The notes below the pieces were generated by a model. That model did not search any database. It was given only the letters and a program-made list of their open reading frames with translations, and had not been told where the DNA came from. A stretch of 64,000 nucleotides of DNA from Homalodisca vitripennis (Eukaryota; Arthropoda; Insecta; Hemiptera; Cicadellidae), in assembly GCF_021130785.1 (NCBI RefSeq), contig NC_060215.1, forward strand, positions 68,886,501-68,950,500, in the 5' to 3' direction. This document shows positions 33,331 through 64,000 of the stretch, in pieces. The position numbers and the translations under genes were made by a program. Each line of letters opens with the position of its first letter. Position 1 is the first letter of the stretch.

Positions 33331-34204
33331 AGCCTCCTCCCTGTCTCTACACAAAGCACTCAGTGTGCTGGGTGCAGTACAACAAACAAACATTTTGAAA
33401 TGTTCATTTCATGTTGTAATATATTTTAATTGGCAATTTATATTACCTTCTTTTTAGTATGACGTGTCTATACCGGCTCCAAATATAATATAGTAAATTT
33501 ATACAAGTTTTTAAACAGTATATTTTATTAGATTACTTGATACACTAACTGTTTCATTGTGCTTCTAAAGAATATATGTTTTAAAATTGAGCTCATGAGC
33601 TTATTATAACTACAAGAACTAAAATGTGTTTTAATGATATCTAAAGTATGATTGTTACTTTATCAACCTAAACGAATTTTTAACTAAAGTACCACTTAAA
33701 AACATTTAACTATTATTTTTATGAAGCTAAACAAAAAAGGGATGATGAGTCCTGTCAGAACGTGGTATTTTGTATTTTGAGGAGTGGTCCTCTACTTTAA
33801 AATAGTAGCATAGCTGTCCTCTGTCATAATTTGTAAATAGAAGTAATGGAATCCAACATTTTAAATCAAATATAATGTATTCAAACGGAGACTCATATTT
33901 TAACATGGAAATATCACTTTGGTTACAAAAGTAATAATAGATTTCAATATTTTTCTTACATAGAAATATAATTTGTTGGAAATATGTGTGTAGGACTTTG
34001 AATTTCACGTACAGCAGTCAAATCTATTCGAGAAACCAAAAACTTCATAAATATTTATACGTACTTAAATATTAAATTATACACACTACGTTATGGTACA
34101 ATATAAATTTGTAAATAAACCACAGCAAAGCTCCTAACTTATAAATTAGTTCAATATTAATTTCTTTAGAAACTTTTTGTTTTTCTTATATATAACCATA
34201 TGGA
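33331..34204. other. Intergenic AT-rich sequence
   Basis: No gene or element recognised. The - strand frame 33727-34008 is Phe/Tyr/Ile-rich and looks accidental. Confidence 0.55.
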
Positions 34205-34430
34205 AAAAGTAAAATCAGATTAACTTATAACGTATATAGAAAGCCCACTGCTACTCATGTTACCATATACTCCATACCTTATCACCCCTACTCACAAAAC
34301 CATCACCTCCTACAATATGGTCAATAGATTATTGAGCACTCCTCTCACGCAGACAATTATAGATAAGAAGTTGTCAACATAGTGAAACAAATAGCAATAC
34401 CCAGTGGATATCTGTCTTTTATTATTGACA
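34205..34430 (+). pseudogene. Penelope-like RT fragment
   Basis: The + strand reads VYRKPTATHVTIYSIPYHPY (about 34234-34293), then after decay VKQIAIPSGYLSFIIDKLV (about 34380-34438). In Penelope-like elements the segment after the YVDD box has the pattern (F/Y)RKPTATD..I....HP, followed by IKQIA...G....LID.L. Nothing of the rest is left. Confidence 0.6.
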
Positions 34431-35145
34431 AACTTGTATATTTAATGCAAACACTCTAGAAATAGAAAAAATCAAATGTTGAACATAAATATGTTTTTGT
34501 TGAGAATGGGTACATTCTACACCACTGTTTAAAACAACAAGTCAACAAAAAAGTCATCAGATTTTCTTGAAAGACAATAAAATCATCAAAAATTTGATCG
34601 CTCATCAACAAAACTCAGTTACTGACAAATACAATTCTATTGGGATATATAAAATAAAATGTTTGCCTTTACCTTCATATTATATTGGCTAAATAGTCCA
34701 TTTATTTAGTAAGAGCATTTTTTTGGTATGGAGGCTCTTTGTAGAGAACATGTGCTTTTTGTGCTTTCCTGTATGTTACAAATATCAGTGGTAATATATA
34801 GTTGTTTAAGACATTTTTTGATAGGTAAGTGAGGAGATAAATGTTATCTATATGAATGAGTAAATCGTTGGTGTGAAAAACTGTTATCAAAGAAGTAAAC
34901 TAAAACTAAAGATATAAAACTTTTTGAGAATTCAGGAATGAAGTGATTAGGTCCAGTTGAGATCAGATAAGAAGGGACTAGATCAGGGTGCAAGTTGCTG
35001 ACCTTTGTACCAGCAGATAACAGCTAGCTGCCCTGAAGGATATAATAACAATTCAATGTTTATATACATTGCTATCACTGTTTCTTCTTTCCCACTACTA
35101 GATCATATATAAGCCTCTTTTATATTATTTGATTTTTGATTCAAG

Positions 35146-36287
35146 ATGGCGTCACGGAGTAAGCAACATAAATGTGGCAGCTCAATAAAAACGTAGCTAA
35201 AAATTCAAAGTCACTGGGTTGTAATGGAAAGTGTTGTCAGTGGTTTCATATTATCTGTGTGGATATTACTGATGAAGAATATCAACTGTTTCGTGACCTA
35301 AAATGTAAAGCTTTGTGGTTATGTGACGGCCTATATTGAGTTCAATGACTTGCGTGAACAAAATAAAATTAGACGATGAATCCAATGATTCAATATCTGT
35401 TTTGGAATGTATAAAACTAAATTTACGAAATTACAAATAACCATGTAGATATGGTTCAACAAATAAGTACACTGAAAGTCGACAATGATAACCTCAAAAC
35501 TGCAATGAAAAGTCAGGCCGAAGTAATAAGTGACCTTACCCCCGGTGATTCCCATCAAACTTATGCTAGTAAACTGAAAAGTGTTGGTAATAAGAAAAAC
35601 AATGTAGTTCCCTGTGAAAATAACAGTGAGTCATCCTCTAGAAATGGTAACAGGAAGGTTGGGCCTCAACAGTACACAGTAAACTTACGCCCAGGAGAGA
35701 TTTCAGAGGGCAATGTTTGCTCATCTTTGGTGGACAAGAGAAATCCCAATAGAAACATAGTCGTTTCTAAGGAGCCAGGCAACAATCAGCATAAAATTGA
35801 CCATAATCAAGATGGACAAAATAGTTGTGACGAAAGTGATGGGTTTGAAGTTTTTAAGTCTCAGAAGCACCGAAGGGCTGAGAAGAGAGGGGCTTCACGG
35901 TCTACGAATACAAAGAGAGACCTTCCAATGAAGAAAAAAAGGCAAGCTTTTATTACTGGAAGCTCAACGGTCAAACATAACCTCTCAACTTATGACAGGC
36001 AGGTTTTCCTGTTTACTTCTAGGTTTAGTCCCAACACTACGTGCGAGGACATCCAAACGTATCTTAAATCGCGTAAGGAAGGTGAATACACCGTCGAGAA
36101 GCTTTCATATAAGTTTCCTAATCTTTACTCATCTTTTAAAGTAGGATTTCCGGCTAGCGACCTATCTGAAATTTATTCATCGGATTTTTGGCCGGTTAAA
36201 ATTTATGTGGCTAAGTTTTTAAATTTAACTAAAAAGCCTACTGACTCTTTAAACTTGGAAAGTTCAAGCAGTGGGAACGGGTCTTAG
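35146..36287 (+). pseudogene. LINE ORF1 (PHD-like finger plus nucleic-acid-binding domain)
   Basis: ATG at 35146 (MASRSKQHKCGSS) is followed by a stop; after a frame change the sequence reads CNGKCCQWFHIICVDITDEE and WLCD, a cysteine/histidine pattern like the PHD-type finger of many insect LINE ORF1 proteins. From 35451 a clean frame of 278 codons follows: polar middle, basic KKRQ stretch, then QVFLFTSRFSPNTTCEDIQT, EKLSYKFPNLYSSFKVGFP and WPVKIYVAKF, a conserved C-terminal domain typical of this group. Stops between 35190 and 35450 break the first half. Confidence 0.8.
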
Positions 36288-36337
36288 AAAACCCTCCAAC
36301 AAGTCCAATCGGAGGTGGTAGCAAAACAAACATCTCA

Positions 36338-39260
36338 ATGTACTATTCCAAACTAGAACTAAGTGCCAGTGAAAACCCTTCAAAGAGGACCACGCCCAAT
36401 ACTGTAGATCAAATTTGTGATCCTAACCCAACAAAAGTATATGATATTTTTGTCATAAATACACAATCATTAGCGGACAAGTTAGATGAATTAGGCCCTA
36501 TTCTAGACAATGAAAATTATTCTGCTATCTGTATCTGTGAACATTGGTATACACCAGACACTATAGGCTACGCACGCATAAGAGGCTATATTCTGGCAGC
36601 AACCTACTGCAGAACCGTGCAAACTAGAGGCGGGGTTGCAATTTACGTCAAAGAAGGTGTAAACTTCCATACTGTAAATGTGGAGCAGTTCTGTGTAGAA
36701 AAACACTGTGAAATTGTAGCTATAAATCTGCACTTTTCCAACTCTAGGGTGAGTCTGGTATCCATTTACAGAGCACCAAATAGTGATCTGGAGATATTCC
36801 CAAATTCACTGGAACAGCTCATTCTGCATCTGTCAAAACTGAAGTGGCCTATCCTGATATGTGGCGATATAAACATTAATGTTCTCATGGAAAGTGAAAA
36901 TGCTACATTGGCACTCAAAAATGTCCTACGAACTGTGGATTGCTACTATGTGAACAATAAACCTACAAGAGGAACGGCGTGCCTGGACAACATTATTACA
37001 AATCTCCCAAGAAACTCTATTTCCAGTGATATAAAGGAGCCGATATCTGACCACTACGCTTTGGCAGCTAAAATTTCAAACTTCCATGAACATGGGGATA
37101 ATACAACTCCCGAGAAGGTGCAAGTTCACTGTTTTAGTAATCGTAACATTGAAAATTTTATTGGCTATCTGGAAAGTGTAAATTGGGATTCAATTTTCTC
37201 AAATGGCCAAACTGATTCATTTGATCTTTTTACCAAGCTCTTTACTACAGGCATGGACTCATATTCCTGTGAAAACCATTAGCAAGAGGAACTCTGATTC
37301 AATTTTTAAAAATAAAAAAAGGAAATGGTATACAAACGAGCACCTCACAATGAAGAGAGAAGTTGAATGTCTATACCATAAACTACAGTGGGCCTTGCGC
37401 TATAATCTGTTTGTGGCAGAAATGAGGAAAAAGTATACTGTGGCTAGAGCAAAATATAAAAAATCACTTTACCTTGCAGAAATTGAGTCAAATGGAGTCC
37501 TCATTAACTCAGCACCTAATAAAGTTAAGAAGGCGTGGGAGATCATCAACGCTCAGAAGAAGACACCAGTACCTAAAGATGACTACAACATCTCTGCTGA
37601 TGACTTCAACTCCTATTTCATCTCTTCAGTGGCAGAAGTTCGAGAAGCAGTTGGTCAATCCCTTTCTACTACCATGGATCTCCTCTCCAAAAACCAAGCT
37701 GTAGACGTCGAGTTCCGGTGGAAGCCAGTGTCTTGTGATCAAGTGTCTAAATATGTAAGTGTTATGAAAAGTAGTAAAAGTAATGATTTGTTTGATATCA
37801 ATGCCATATTAGTTCAAAGGGTTCTACCCTCAATAGTTTGCCCACTAACAAGATGTATAAATCAGTGTCTACAATCTGGTGAATTCCCTCAATCCCTCAA
37901 GGAATCAAAAGTGGTTCCCATTTACAAGAAGGGTGACAAGACGTCTGCTAGTAGCTATCGGCCCATCTCTGTCGTACCCATATTCTCAAAAATCATGGAA
38001 AAAGCTGTAAAACACCAGGTAAGTGAATTTTTTGAAAGCAATTCATTATTTTCTAAATTCCAATTTGGTTTTAGGCAAGGTATATCAACTGTGGATGCAG
38101 TCGAGGGCCTTATTAGATCTTTACTTAAAGGTTTTGAAATACATTCAAGCACTCTTGCAGTCTTGTGCGACCTCACTAAGGCCTTCGACTGTGTACCACA
38201 TGAGATCCTTCTTTCTAAACTACAATTGTATGGTTTCAAAGGTGTGGAGTTAAAATTTTTTCAAACTTATTTGGCAAACCGTACACAAAGAGTGTGTGTA
38301 AATAACACGCTTTCTGATATTGCGACTGTTACAAATGGAGTACCACAGGGATTGGTCCTCGGCCCATTTTTGTTTTTAGTTTTAATAAATGACTTACCTT
38401 CTAGTATTAGTTGTAATTCAATAATTTTTGCTGATGACACAACATTGTTTAGTAGTAAGCCTAATAGTGAGTTGTGTAATCTTAGTATAGTTATGGCTGA
38501 TGCCCAAGCAGAGAGTCTAAATTGGTTTGAAGCAAATGGTCTATCTCTAAACCAAACTAAAACCCAAAGTCTGCTTTTTACCATGACCAAAGTCCCAGTA
38601 AATATTGCACACTGTAACGATGCCAAACTTTTAGGTATAATACTTGACCAAACCCTAAGTTGGAGTTTGCATATTCAAAGTGTATGTGGTAGGTTAAGTA
38701 GAGTGGTTTGTCTCTTGAGGCATTTACGGAACGTATTACCGTTGGCTCTTGAGGAATGCCTACTTTGCTTTCTTTCACAGCATATTATTGTATGGTATCC
38801 ATCTTTGGGGTAGTAGCTGTAATGTAAAACAGGTTCTTTTTTTACAAAAAAAGGCCATTAGAGTTATGACTAGGGCTTCCTTCAATGCACACTGCAGACC
38901 ACTTTTTGTATCAGAGGGAATTTTAACTGTCTTTAATGTATATATCTATGTATGTCTTTGTAAAATTAAGGAAAGGGTAGACCAATGTGAATTAATAGTT
39001 AGGAGTGACAACCATCAGCACAACACGAGAAATAACTGGAACAGCCTTTTTCTAGATTAAGCGTGTCACAAAACTGGTTTGATTGTATCAGCATAAAAAT
39101 GTTCAATATGCTGCCTCATTGGGTACACCAGTTAAACTTAAACAAATTCAAAATGGTTTTGTATAGATTTTTGGTCAATAAGCCTTTTTATAGTCTTAAA
39201 GAATATCTTGAGTTGCCCTTGACTGACATTAACCTTGCCTTTTTAAGCTTTAGACTGTGA
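36338..39260 (+). pseudogene. LINE ORF2: endonuclease and reverse transcriptase, frameshifted
   Basis: Endonuclease (36440-37080): INTQSLADKLDEL, ICICEHWYTPDTIGYARIRG, RGGVAIYVKEGV, VSIYRAP, WPILICGDININVL and EPISDHYAL, including catalytic Glu, Asp and His. A frame change near 37260 leads to the RT (37203-38813): VVPIYKKGDKTSASSYRPIS, LCDLTKAFDCVPHEIL, NGVPQGLVLGPFLFLVLIND and FADDTTLF (catalytic box at 38427-38450). A second shift near 38750 leads to FFHSILLYGIHLWGSS (38749-39060), a third at 39060 to the C-terminal FKMVLYRFLVNKPFYSLKEY. Three frameshifts make it inactive, but most motifs are intact, so the copy is fairly young. Confidence 0.9.
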
Positions 39261-39399
39261 TTCAAGTTTTAGGTTTTAAGGAAATGTCAGCACTTTTGAT
39301 GAAATGTTATTGTTAAATGTATTTTGTTAAATGTAATGTAGAGATAGGCTAGATTTTAAACTTGACTTGGTCTATTACTTGTAAAAGTTAAATGACTTA

Positions 39400-39428
39400 A
39401 TAAATTCTTGATTGATTCTTGATTCTTT
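39400..39428 (+). repeat. Tandem TTGATTC tail at LINE 3' end
   Basis: AATTCTTGATTGATTCTTGATTC marks the end of the LINE. Short tandem 3' tails are used by CR1/L2-like LINEs for target-primed reverse transcription. A related ATTCTG tail ends the - strand LINE fragment at 41974. Confidence 0.75.
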
Positions 39429-39430
39429 AG

Positions 39431-41576
39431 AACATACCATCCCTAATTGATTATCAATGAGGACCATAAATGTAGATCAACAGATATACTTGAAGAATTC
39501 TATCTTTATAAATCTTTTAAAAATGGAGACTGAATGTAAATTAAATAAACAAGTGAATTATAGCAGTCACTTAATTTTCAACACCTTGATAAAGCATGAC
39601 AAAACACTGACTCGAAGACAGGACAATACAGGAAAGGACAAAGCTGTTTCAAGTGATAACAGAAGTGAGTAGAAAGCGCAAGAGCCTGGACAGCCAGTGA
39701 GTACTGGTCACCAAACATCAACATGTGTTCCGTGATTAGTTTTAGTAAGCCTATTGTGAGTTGTGTTTATCAGTCAATTTGTTTGTTGTATATGTATTTG
39801 TATCTTTATTTTATTTTACGACATCATGAAGACTGGAAACCCTTGTATAGCATCTGATTATGACACTATGACTAAAACCGATCATGTTAGTTATTGACTG
39901 AGCTGAAAACAATTTGGTGAGTTAACCGGTTTTAATTTTGCTTTTCCTTTTATACTTTGAACCAGTAATGTTAAAAAGGAAGAAACTTAAATTGCACACT
40001 CACATCAAGATCTATTCCATAACAGTTTAAAGGTTTTAATATAATACAATTATGTGTCTGAAGTACATTTCTTTTCAACTAATTTGAATTATTTTAGTAA
40101 GGGCATCCAAATAAAAAATTACGTAATTTGTTTTAAATAATGCAAATTTATTTAAAATAAACAACATATGGAACTGCATCTAAGCTAAACACAATCTTCC
40201 ATTTTATATACAGTAGCTGGAACTGCTATGTTCAATCACATGACGCTTAGGTTATTATTTATCCATAACTTACTTATAATTCTTATTTAGTTATACCTTT
40301 CAACATGAAATATATATTTCACAGAAGATTAAAAACAGTGACAATTATAAAAGTATGAAAAACAAAGGAAAGTCACAACTGACTGTACAAAACTGAATTT
40401 TTAAACCCACAGCAAACAATTAATTGATTATAAAACAATGAATGGAAAATAGTATATCTAATGCTAGTATTATGTAACTATTTGAAATATACAGGATGGA
40501 ATAAGAATCAAAACAGTTTCATTTCTGGAATGTACCACCAGATGTGTGTAAAGAATAAGAAAAATATACTTTTCAGTCAAAACATACATGAATTTAATAA
40601 TATTTAAAAGACAAGAATGATTATTAGAGAAAACTTCAATGTAGACTAATCGACAATGGTAGCGGCAAATTTTATGAAACCTAGATACTGATTAAACATG
40701 AATTATTTTTATTTTATATTTGCTGGTCAATCAGGCTCAAAACTGATAATCGTGAGAGCTAAAAATTTATGTGTCACAAGTGGACTTTCGTAATTTTTAT
40801 TCTCAGCCTTTACTTTTCAGTTCATAAAAATACGTTCTTATAACCAAAATTAATTGACCAACTATATCTATTTATTGTGTCACTGTGGTTTGGCATTTTT
40901 AACTTTTACTAGCATAAACTATTTTTGCCTATTTGCTCTACTAAAATCAAAATTATTGGTTTATTCAATATCGAGAACTAAGACAACTATAAAAAGCCAT
41001 TATACTATTAGAAAAGTCTAAATTTGAAGATTTTTTAAATTAGTACCCTTATAATCTCAAATTATGTATATCTTGGACTAAAATTATATTTAAGAAATTT
41101 CACTGAATCGTGATTGATGGTCTCCCTGAGGTGATTAAGAATTTGAGGATTACGAGGGAAACTAGTTTTTAAGGCATCCATGTAACAGTTACAAAGCTAC
41201 CTATACTTTTTCCACCCTGTATGTTATTAATATTATGTATAATTGTACAGTGCATACTATCAAGAATTTTGAATTTGTTAATTTACAGGACAATTATTTA
41301 GTCCTGAAAACTAATGAAGAAACAGTTTTCCAAGACTTATTAATAATACAACAAAACGTAACACTACATCATGTAGATGCTTCTTGAAACTTATAAATAA
41401 ACTGAAAAACTTTATACCTAATTTTCTGAAAAATACAACTTTTAAGAATGTAGTTTAAAGATCAAACAGTTAGAGACCAAAGAATGTACGAGGCCCTAAA
41501 ACTCACACTGCCTTGCACAAAACCAATCTTTACACAATAGTCCAAAATGATTATCACAATAAAAGGCACAAGTGAA
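39431..41576. other. Region containing the ARF 3' untranslated region
   Basis: AT-rich sequence left of the ARF stop codon (41577, - strand). The ARF 3' UTR must occupy its right part; AATAAA words on the - strand occur around 40706-40716 and 40868-40875, but I cannot choose a cleavage site. The + strand open frame at 39457-39672 has no recognisable feature. Confidence 0.5.
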
Positions 41577-61426
<19,850 letters not shown>

Positions 61427-62079
61427 GTTTGGATTATGGAACAAATGTTTTTAATAATGTTTATGAGTACAAATCAGTGGAATATTGCCACAAAAGTCAA
61501 AAAAATATATATAATGCCACGTCAATTTGTGTATTTCGAACTTCGGCTAGGTTATCTTAACAAGTTACTAATACCGACGTCTAATGTCAACCTAACGAAC
61601 TAGGATCTACGTATCTGCATTCTGTACGAAGACAAATGCCATAAACATCAAAAGTGTCAGTATAATCACTGAAAATATGAAAAGAATACTAAATTATATA
61701 TAAAAAGTATAATTTCTAACAGATAATACGTGTCTAAAATGAATCAGTATCCGCTTTTTATTAGCTTTCTTTTTAAAAGCTCTATGAATATGACTATTCA
61801 TTTTTTTTATTTGAGAGTCCTGCTATACCGTGGCATTTGACCTGGAAACAAACAAATTCCTGTAGTAGGCTATATTAGTATAACAATAACTATGTTAGTG
61901 TGACTCTCAAGTAAAAAAATTGATTCTTCACATAACTTAATTAACGTTATTAACACATATTATCGATTATGTTGTTGTAGTTTGTTTGTAATACATATAC
62001 TACCTTCAATAAACTGCTTATGTTACTTCATAGTTGGCGTTATGTGTGTCTAACTTAACTATAGTGTTGTGTGTATTTT
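61427..62079 (-). promoter_or_regulatory. Presumed ARF 5' UTR and promoter region
   Basis: Immediately upstream of the ARF start codon on the - strand. No TATA box, initiator or other definite site can be assigned; there may be an untranslated first exon here. Sequence around 61540-61640 is less AT-rich. The assignment rests only on position. Confidence 0.4.
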
Positions 62080-62560
62080 ATGATACTAAAGATGGAAACT
62101 TTCCAGAGACACTGCAATTTGAGGTAGTCCTGGAGTAGAACTTTGAAAAGCAGGTTACAGTTGAACTACTTTTTTCGGAGCTCGAAGCCACCCGGTGGAA
62201 CAAACCAGTAAGTTGTAGCTGGAGGTCTAGGGCCTCATCCACGATGTTTGCATCAGTAATTACGTCATCAACGTAGGGGAAATTTTCAACTTCTTTTCCG
62301 CAAGTTGAAAGTGAGTTTTTATAGCTAGGTACGGAGAACTACTTATGTTGTACGTGACAGTGTTGAGCTTATACATAGAGATAGTTTGTGAGTGGGAATC
62401 ACGACGTGGGATAGGTTGAAACATCTGGTCAGCAGGGTGCACGCTTATCATGCGGTATATATGCCTAATGTCAAAAACACAATTATTTGAGTCCTGATTA
62501 GTAGCCGGATATTACAAATATTTTCATCATACGACCTGTAAGTAAGTTAACATTGAGAGA
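62080..62560 (-). pseudogene. BEL/Pao retrotransposon reverse transcriptase fragment
   Basis: The - strand reads DIRHIYRMISVHPADQMFQ, PIPRRDSHSQTISMYKLNTV, TYNISSSPYLAIKT (62290-62490), then YVDDVITDANIVDEALDLQL (62210-62275, the catalytic YVDD box) and, after a frame change, PPGGFELRKK and LLQDYLKLQC. The patterns M.R.I.VHP.D..FQ, Y.LNTVTYG..S.P.LA and YVDD...GA....EA..L are characteristic of the BEL/Pao class. No LTR is seen. It lies just upstream of the ARF gene. Confidence 0.85.
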
Positions 62561-62669
62561 GAGAGAGTCCATTGGTAGATTTTGAGCTAGCATTAAATAT
62601 AGTACGCAATTTAGTGGTTTTACTGTTTTCTTCGAGGAATCCCATGATAGGGCAAGAAGTATTCTGCCC

Positions 62670-63720
62670 CCATAAGTTAAAAGGCCCTAACTCCAAAATT
62701 TTTTAAATTACTTTTTTTGTTGTTTTCGATTTACTGGGATAAAATACGTCTTTTTATGACATAAAAAGGCCCTAATTCAACTCCATGGTTACTATTACTA
62801 CAATTTATATTGGCCCTAACTCCGAAATGTCGTGGTTTTTTTGACATAAGATGGCCCTATGTAACAATTAAATGTTTAAAACACCCTAAGTGCATAGGCA
62901 GTTGCAATTAGGGCCTTTAGACTTATGGTTCAATAGTCCACCCAAGAGCATCAAGGAACTTGGGGCCTTCTCTCATAAGACTAAGTAGGGAGATTTCCTG
63001 GAAATTAGGGCCTTCTTTCATCAAACATAACAGCATGACTAGGCTAGAGTTTTTGTTGTTGCAGCTGTTCTCACTTAGTAACAACAACCTATCAAGTTAA
63101 TGTGTCATGAACGTGTGTTTTGGTTATAATTAGTTATTAGGTTACAGTGTTTTAAATTATATTGTGTCAGATAGCCTGATTTTTTTTCTACTGCACTTCA
63201 GGTAATTTATTTTTTAAGTTGTAATTGTTGATTTGCAAAAAATGGAACATGAAACACAGTGGAAAGGTCTATGATTTCCAGGACTTTGTTAAATGTGTTG
63301 AAAAAGCTAATTTAGGAAAGGTAGACATCAAAGAACTTGGTGAAAGTGACTTGTATGAATGAAAAGACTGTTCTTCTAAACAAAAGCTTAAGTGTCGAGA
63401 AAATGTACCATATCAAAGATGTTGTGAAAGTAACTGCTGACAGAGGTAAAAAACTACGCTTTTGTACTCTACGAAATATGAAGAATTTCCATCAAAAGAG
63501 TTGAACTTCATTCAATCCAAGTATATCAAGAAGTTTCCTATGCCAGAAAAAATAAATAAAGTTCGGGGTTTCAATAAAACCAAAAAGAAAAACATTGTTG
63601 AAAAACTGTGTCCCCTTATGCCATCCAACCGTCGGGGGTTTTGGGACAAGTTTCTTCCAGAGTCAGGAGAACGAGACTTGATTGACTGTGATGAGTAAAA
63701 ACTAATTTCCAAAAGTTAAT
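62670..63720 (+). pseudogene. DNA transposon fragment: C-terminal part of a transposase-like protein and GGCCCTAA motif cluster
   Basis: From 63240 the + strand reads KHSGKVYDFQDFVKCVEKAN, LGKVDIKELGESDLYEW, then VVKVTADRGKKLRFCTLR; after a frame change the open frame ending at 63698 gives FNKTKKKNIVEKLCPLMPSN, RRGFWDKFLPESGERDLID. This K-x-x-I...LCPLMP.NRR.FW pattern ends many transposon-derived proteins in hemipteran and other invertebrate genomes, which I recall as relatives of the CDSCAGQNKN family at 29-31 kb. The preceding 62683-63020 carries seven copies of an AAGGCCCTAA unit. Frameshifted. Confidence 0.55.
62672..63020. repeat. Cluster of ATAAG...AAGGCCCTAA units in both orientations
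   Basis: Units lie at about 62672-62694, 62758-62783, 62811-62822 and 62842-62860 (+ orientation, CATAAG or CATAAA then GGCCCTA), and 62905-62930, 62958-62982, 63003-63022 (- orientation). They resemble subterminal transposase-binding repeats of a DNA transposon. Confidence 0.65.
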
Positions 63721-64000
63721 GCCAAAAGTTAAAGTAGATAGTGATCAATTCTATAAATGGCAGAAGTGTTTTGGTTTTTCAGCTAATCTTATTATTATTA
63801 CTGTTTAAAGTTAAGGTAAGTGGGGGACTTATTTATCACCAGCATCTCTTAACTGTGTAATAGGTCTACAAGTTAAACTATTCTAATGACTTTGTGCCAG
63901 AACAAACTTTGTTTGTGCATAGATTACTTCTAATTATTTTTATTTAAGTCATGTCTAAAACACACAATGTATAATTTAGTTTTTTCTAGTAGTAGGCAGC

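Larger units (their letters stand above)
35146..39430 (+). mobile_element. CR1/Jockey-group LINE, about 4.3 kb, near full length but inactivated
   Basis: Two successive coding regions: ORF1 with a PHD-like finger and an RNA-binding-like C-terminal domain (35146-36287), and ORF2 with endonuclease, reverse transcriptase and C-terminal segment (36338-39260). The 3' UTR ends at about 39400-39426 in tandem TTGATTC units instead of poly(A), as in CR1/L2/Kiri-type elements. Four or more disabling changes are present. The true 5' end cannot be fixed; it may reach left of 35146 into 34.9 kb. Confidence 0.88.

Overview
This window is animal nuclear DNA, most likely from an insect. It is AT-rich, its genes are split by long introns with canonical GT/AG borders, and it is packed with decayed transposable elements. 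The plexin and ARF proteins fit insect orthologues. The mix of CR1/Jockey-type LINEs, Penelope-like elements, piggyBac-type elements, Merlin, PIF/Harbinger and BEL/Pao suggests a hemipteran, but that is an inference.

Two host genes are certain. (1) Positions 509-13404, + strand: the last five coding exons of a plexin A semaphorin receptor, covering the C-terminal part of the cytoplasmic RasGAP-like domain. Earlier exons lie left of the window. Its last intron (4607-13233) has been swollen by a Penelope-like element with long inverted arms, a LINE fragment and two related piggyBac-type elements. (2) Positions 61426-41577, - strand: a complete five-exon ARF family GTPase gene (180 aa, class II ARF4/5 or Arf102F type) stretched over about 20 kb. 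Its introns hold a LINE end, two piggyBac-type elements, a fold-back element, a mariner relic, a pogo/Tigger relic, several small inverted-repeat elements and a nearly intact Merlin transposon.

Between the two genes (about 13.4-41.5 kb) I see no convincing host gene. In order, this stretch holds a short piggyBac-type element (16.4 kb), a LINE/SINE tail (17.3 kb), another piggyBac-type element (18.9 kb), LINE pieces (20.8-22 kb), a hAT element with 8-bp target duplications (22.4 kb), a LINE piece (26 kb), a 5.9-kb PIF/Harbinger element (26.46-32.32 kb), LINE and Penelope-like pieces, and a 4.3-kb nearly full-length but frameshifted LINE (35.1-39.4 kb). The Harbinger element carries both a HARBI1-type transposase and a MADF/Myb-like gene. 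It was itself hit by a second, 2.5-kb Sola-like transposon with 32-bp inverted ends and a 4-bp target duplication. Right of the ARF start are a BEL/Pao relic (62.1-62.6 kb) and part of another DNA transposon with a cluster of GGCCCTAA motifs (62.7-63.7 kb).

The points most worth a second look are the precisely delimited nested Sola-like-in-Harbinger insertion, the Penelope-like element with inverted arms and a hammerhead-ribozyme-like core, the Merlin element broken by a single base, the group of piggyBac-type elements that keep only a first coding stretch, and the long fold-back in the ARF gene. All boundaries come from reading the sequence by eye. No alignment or database search was run.
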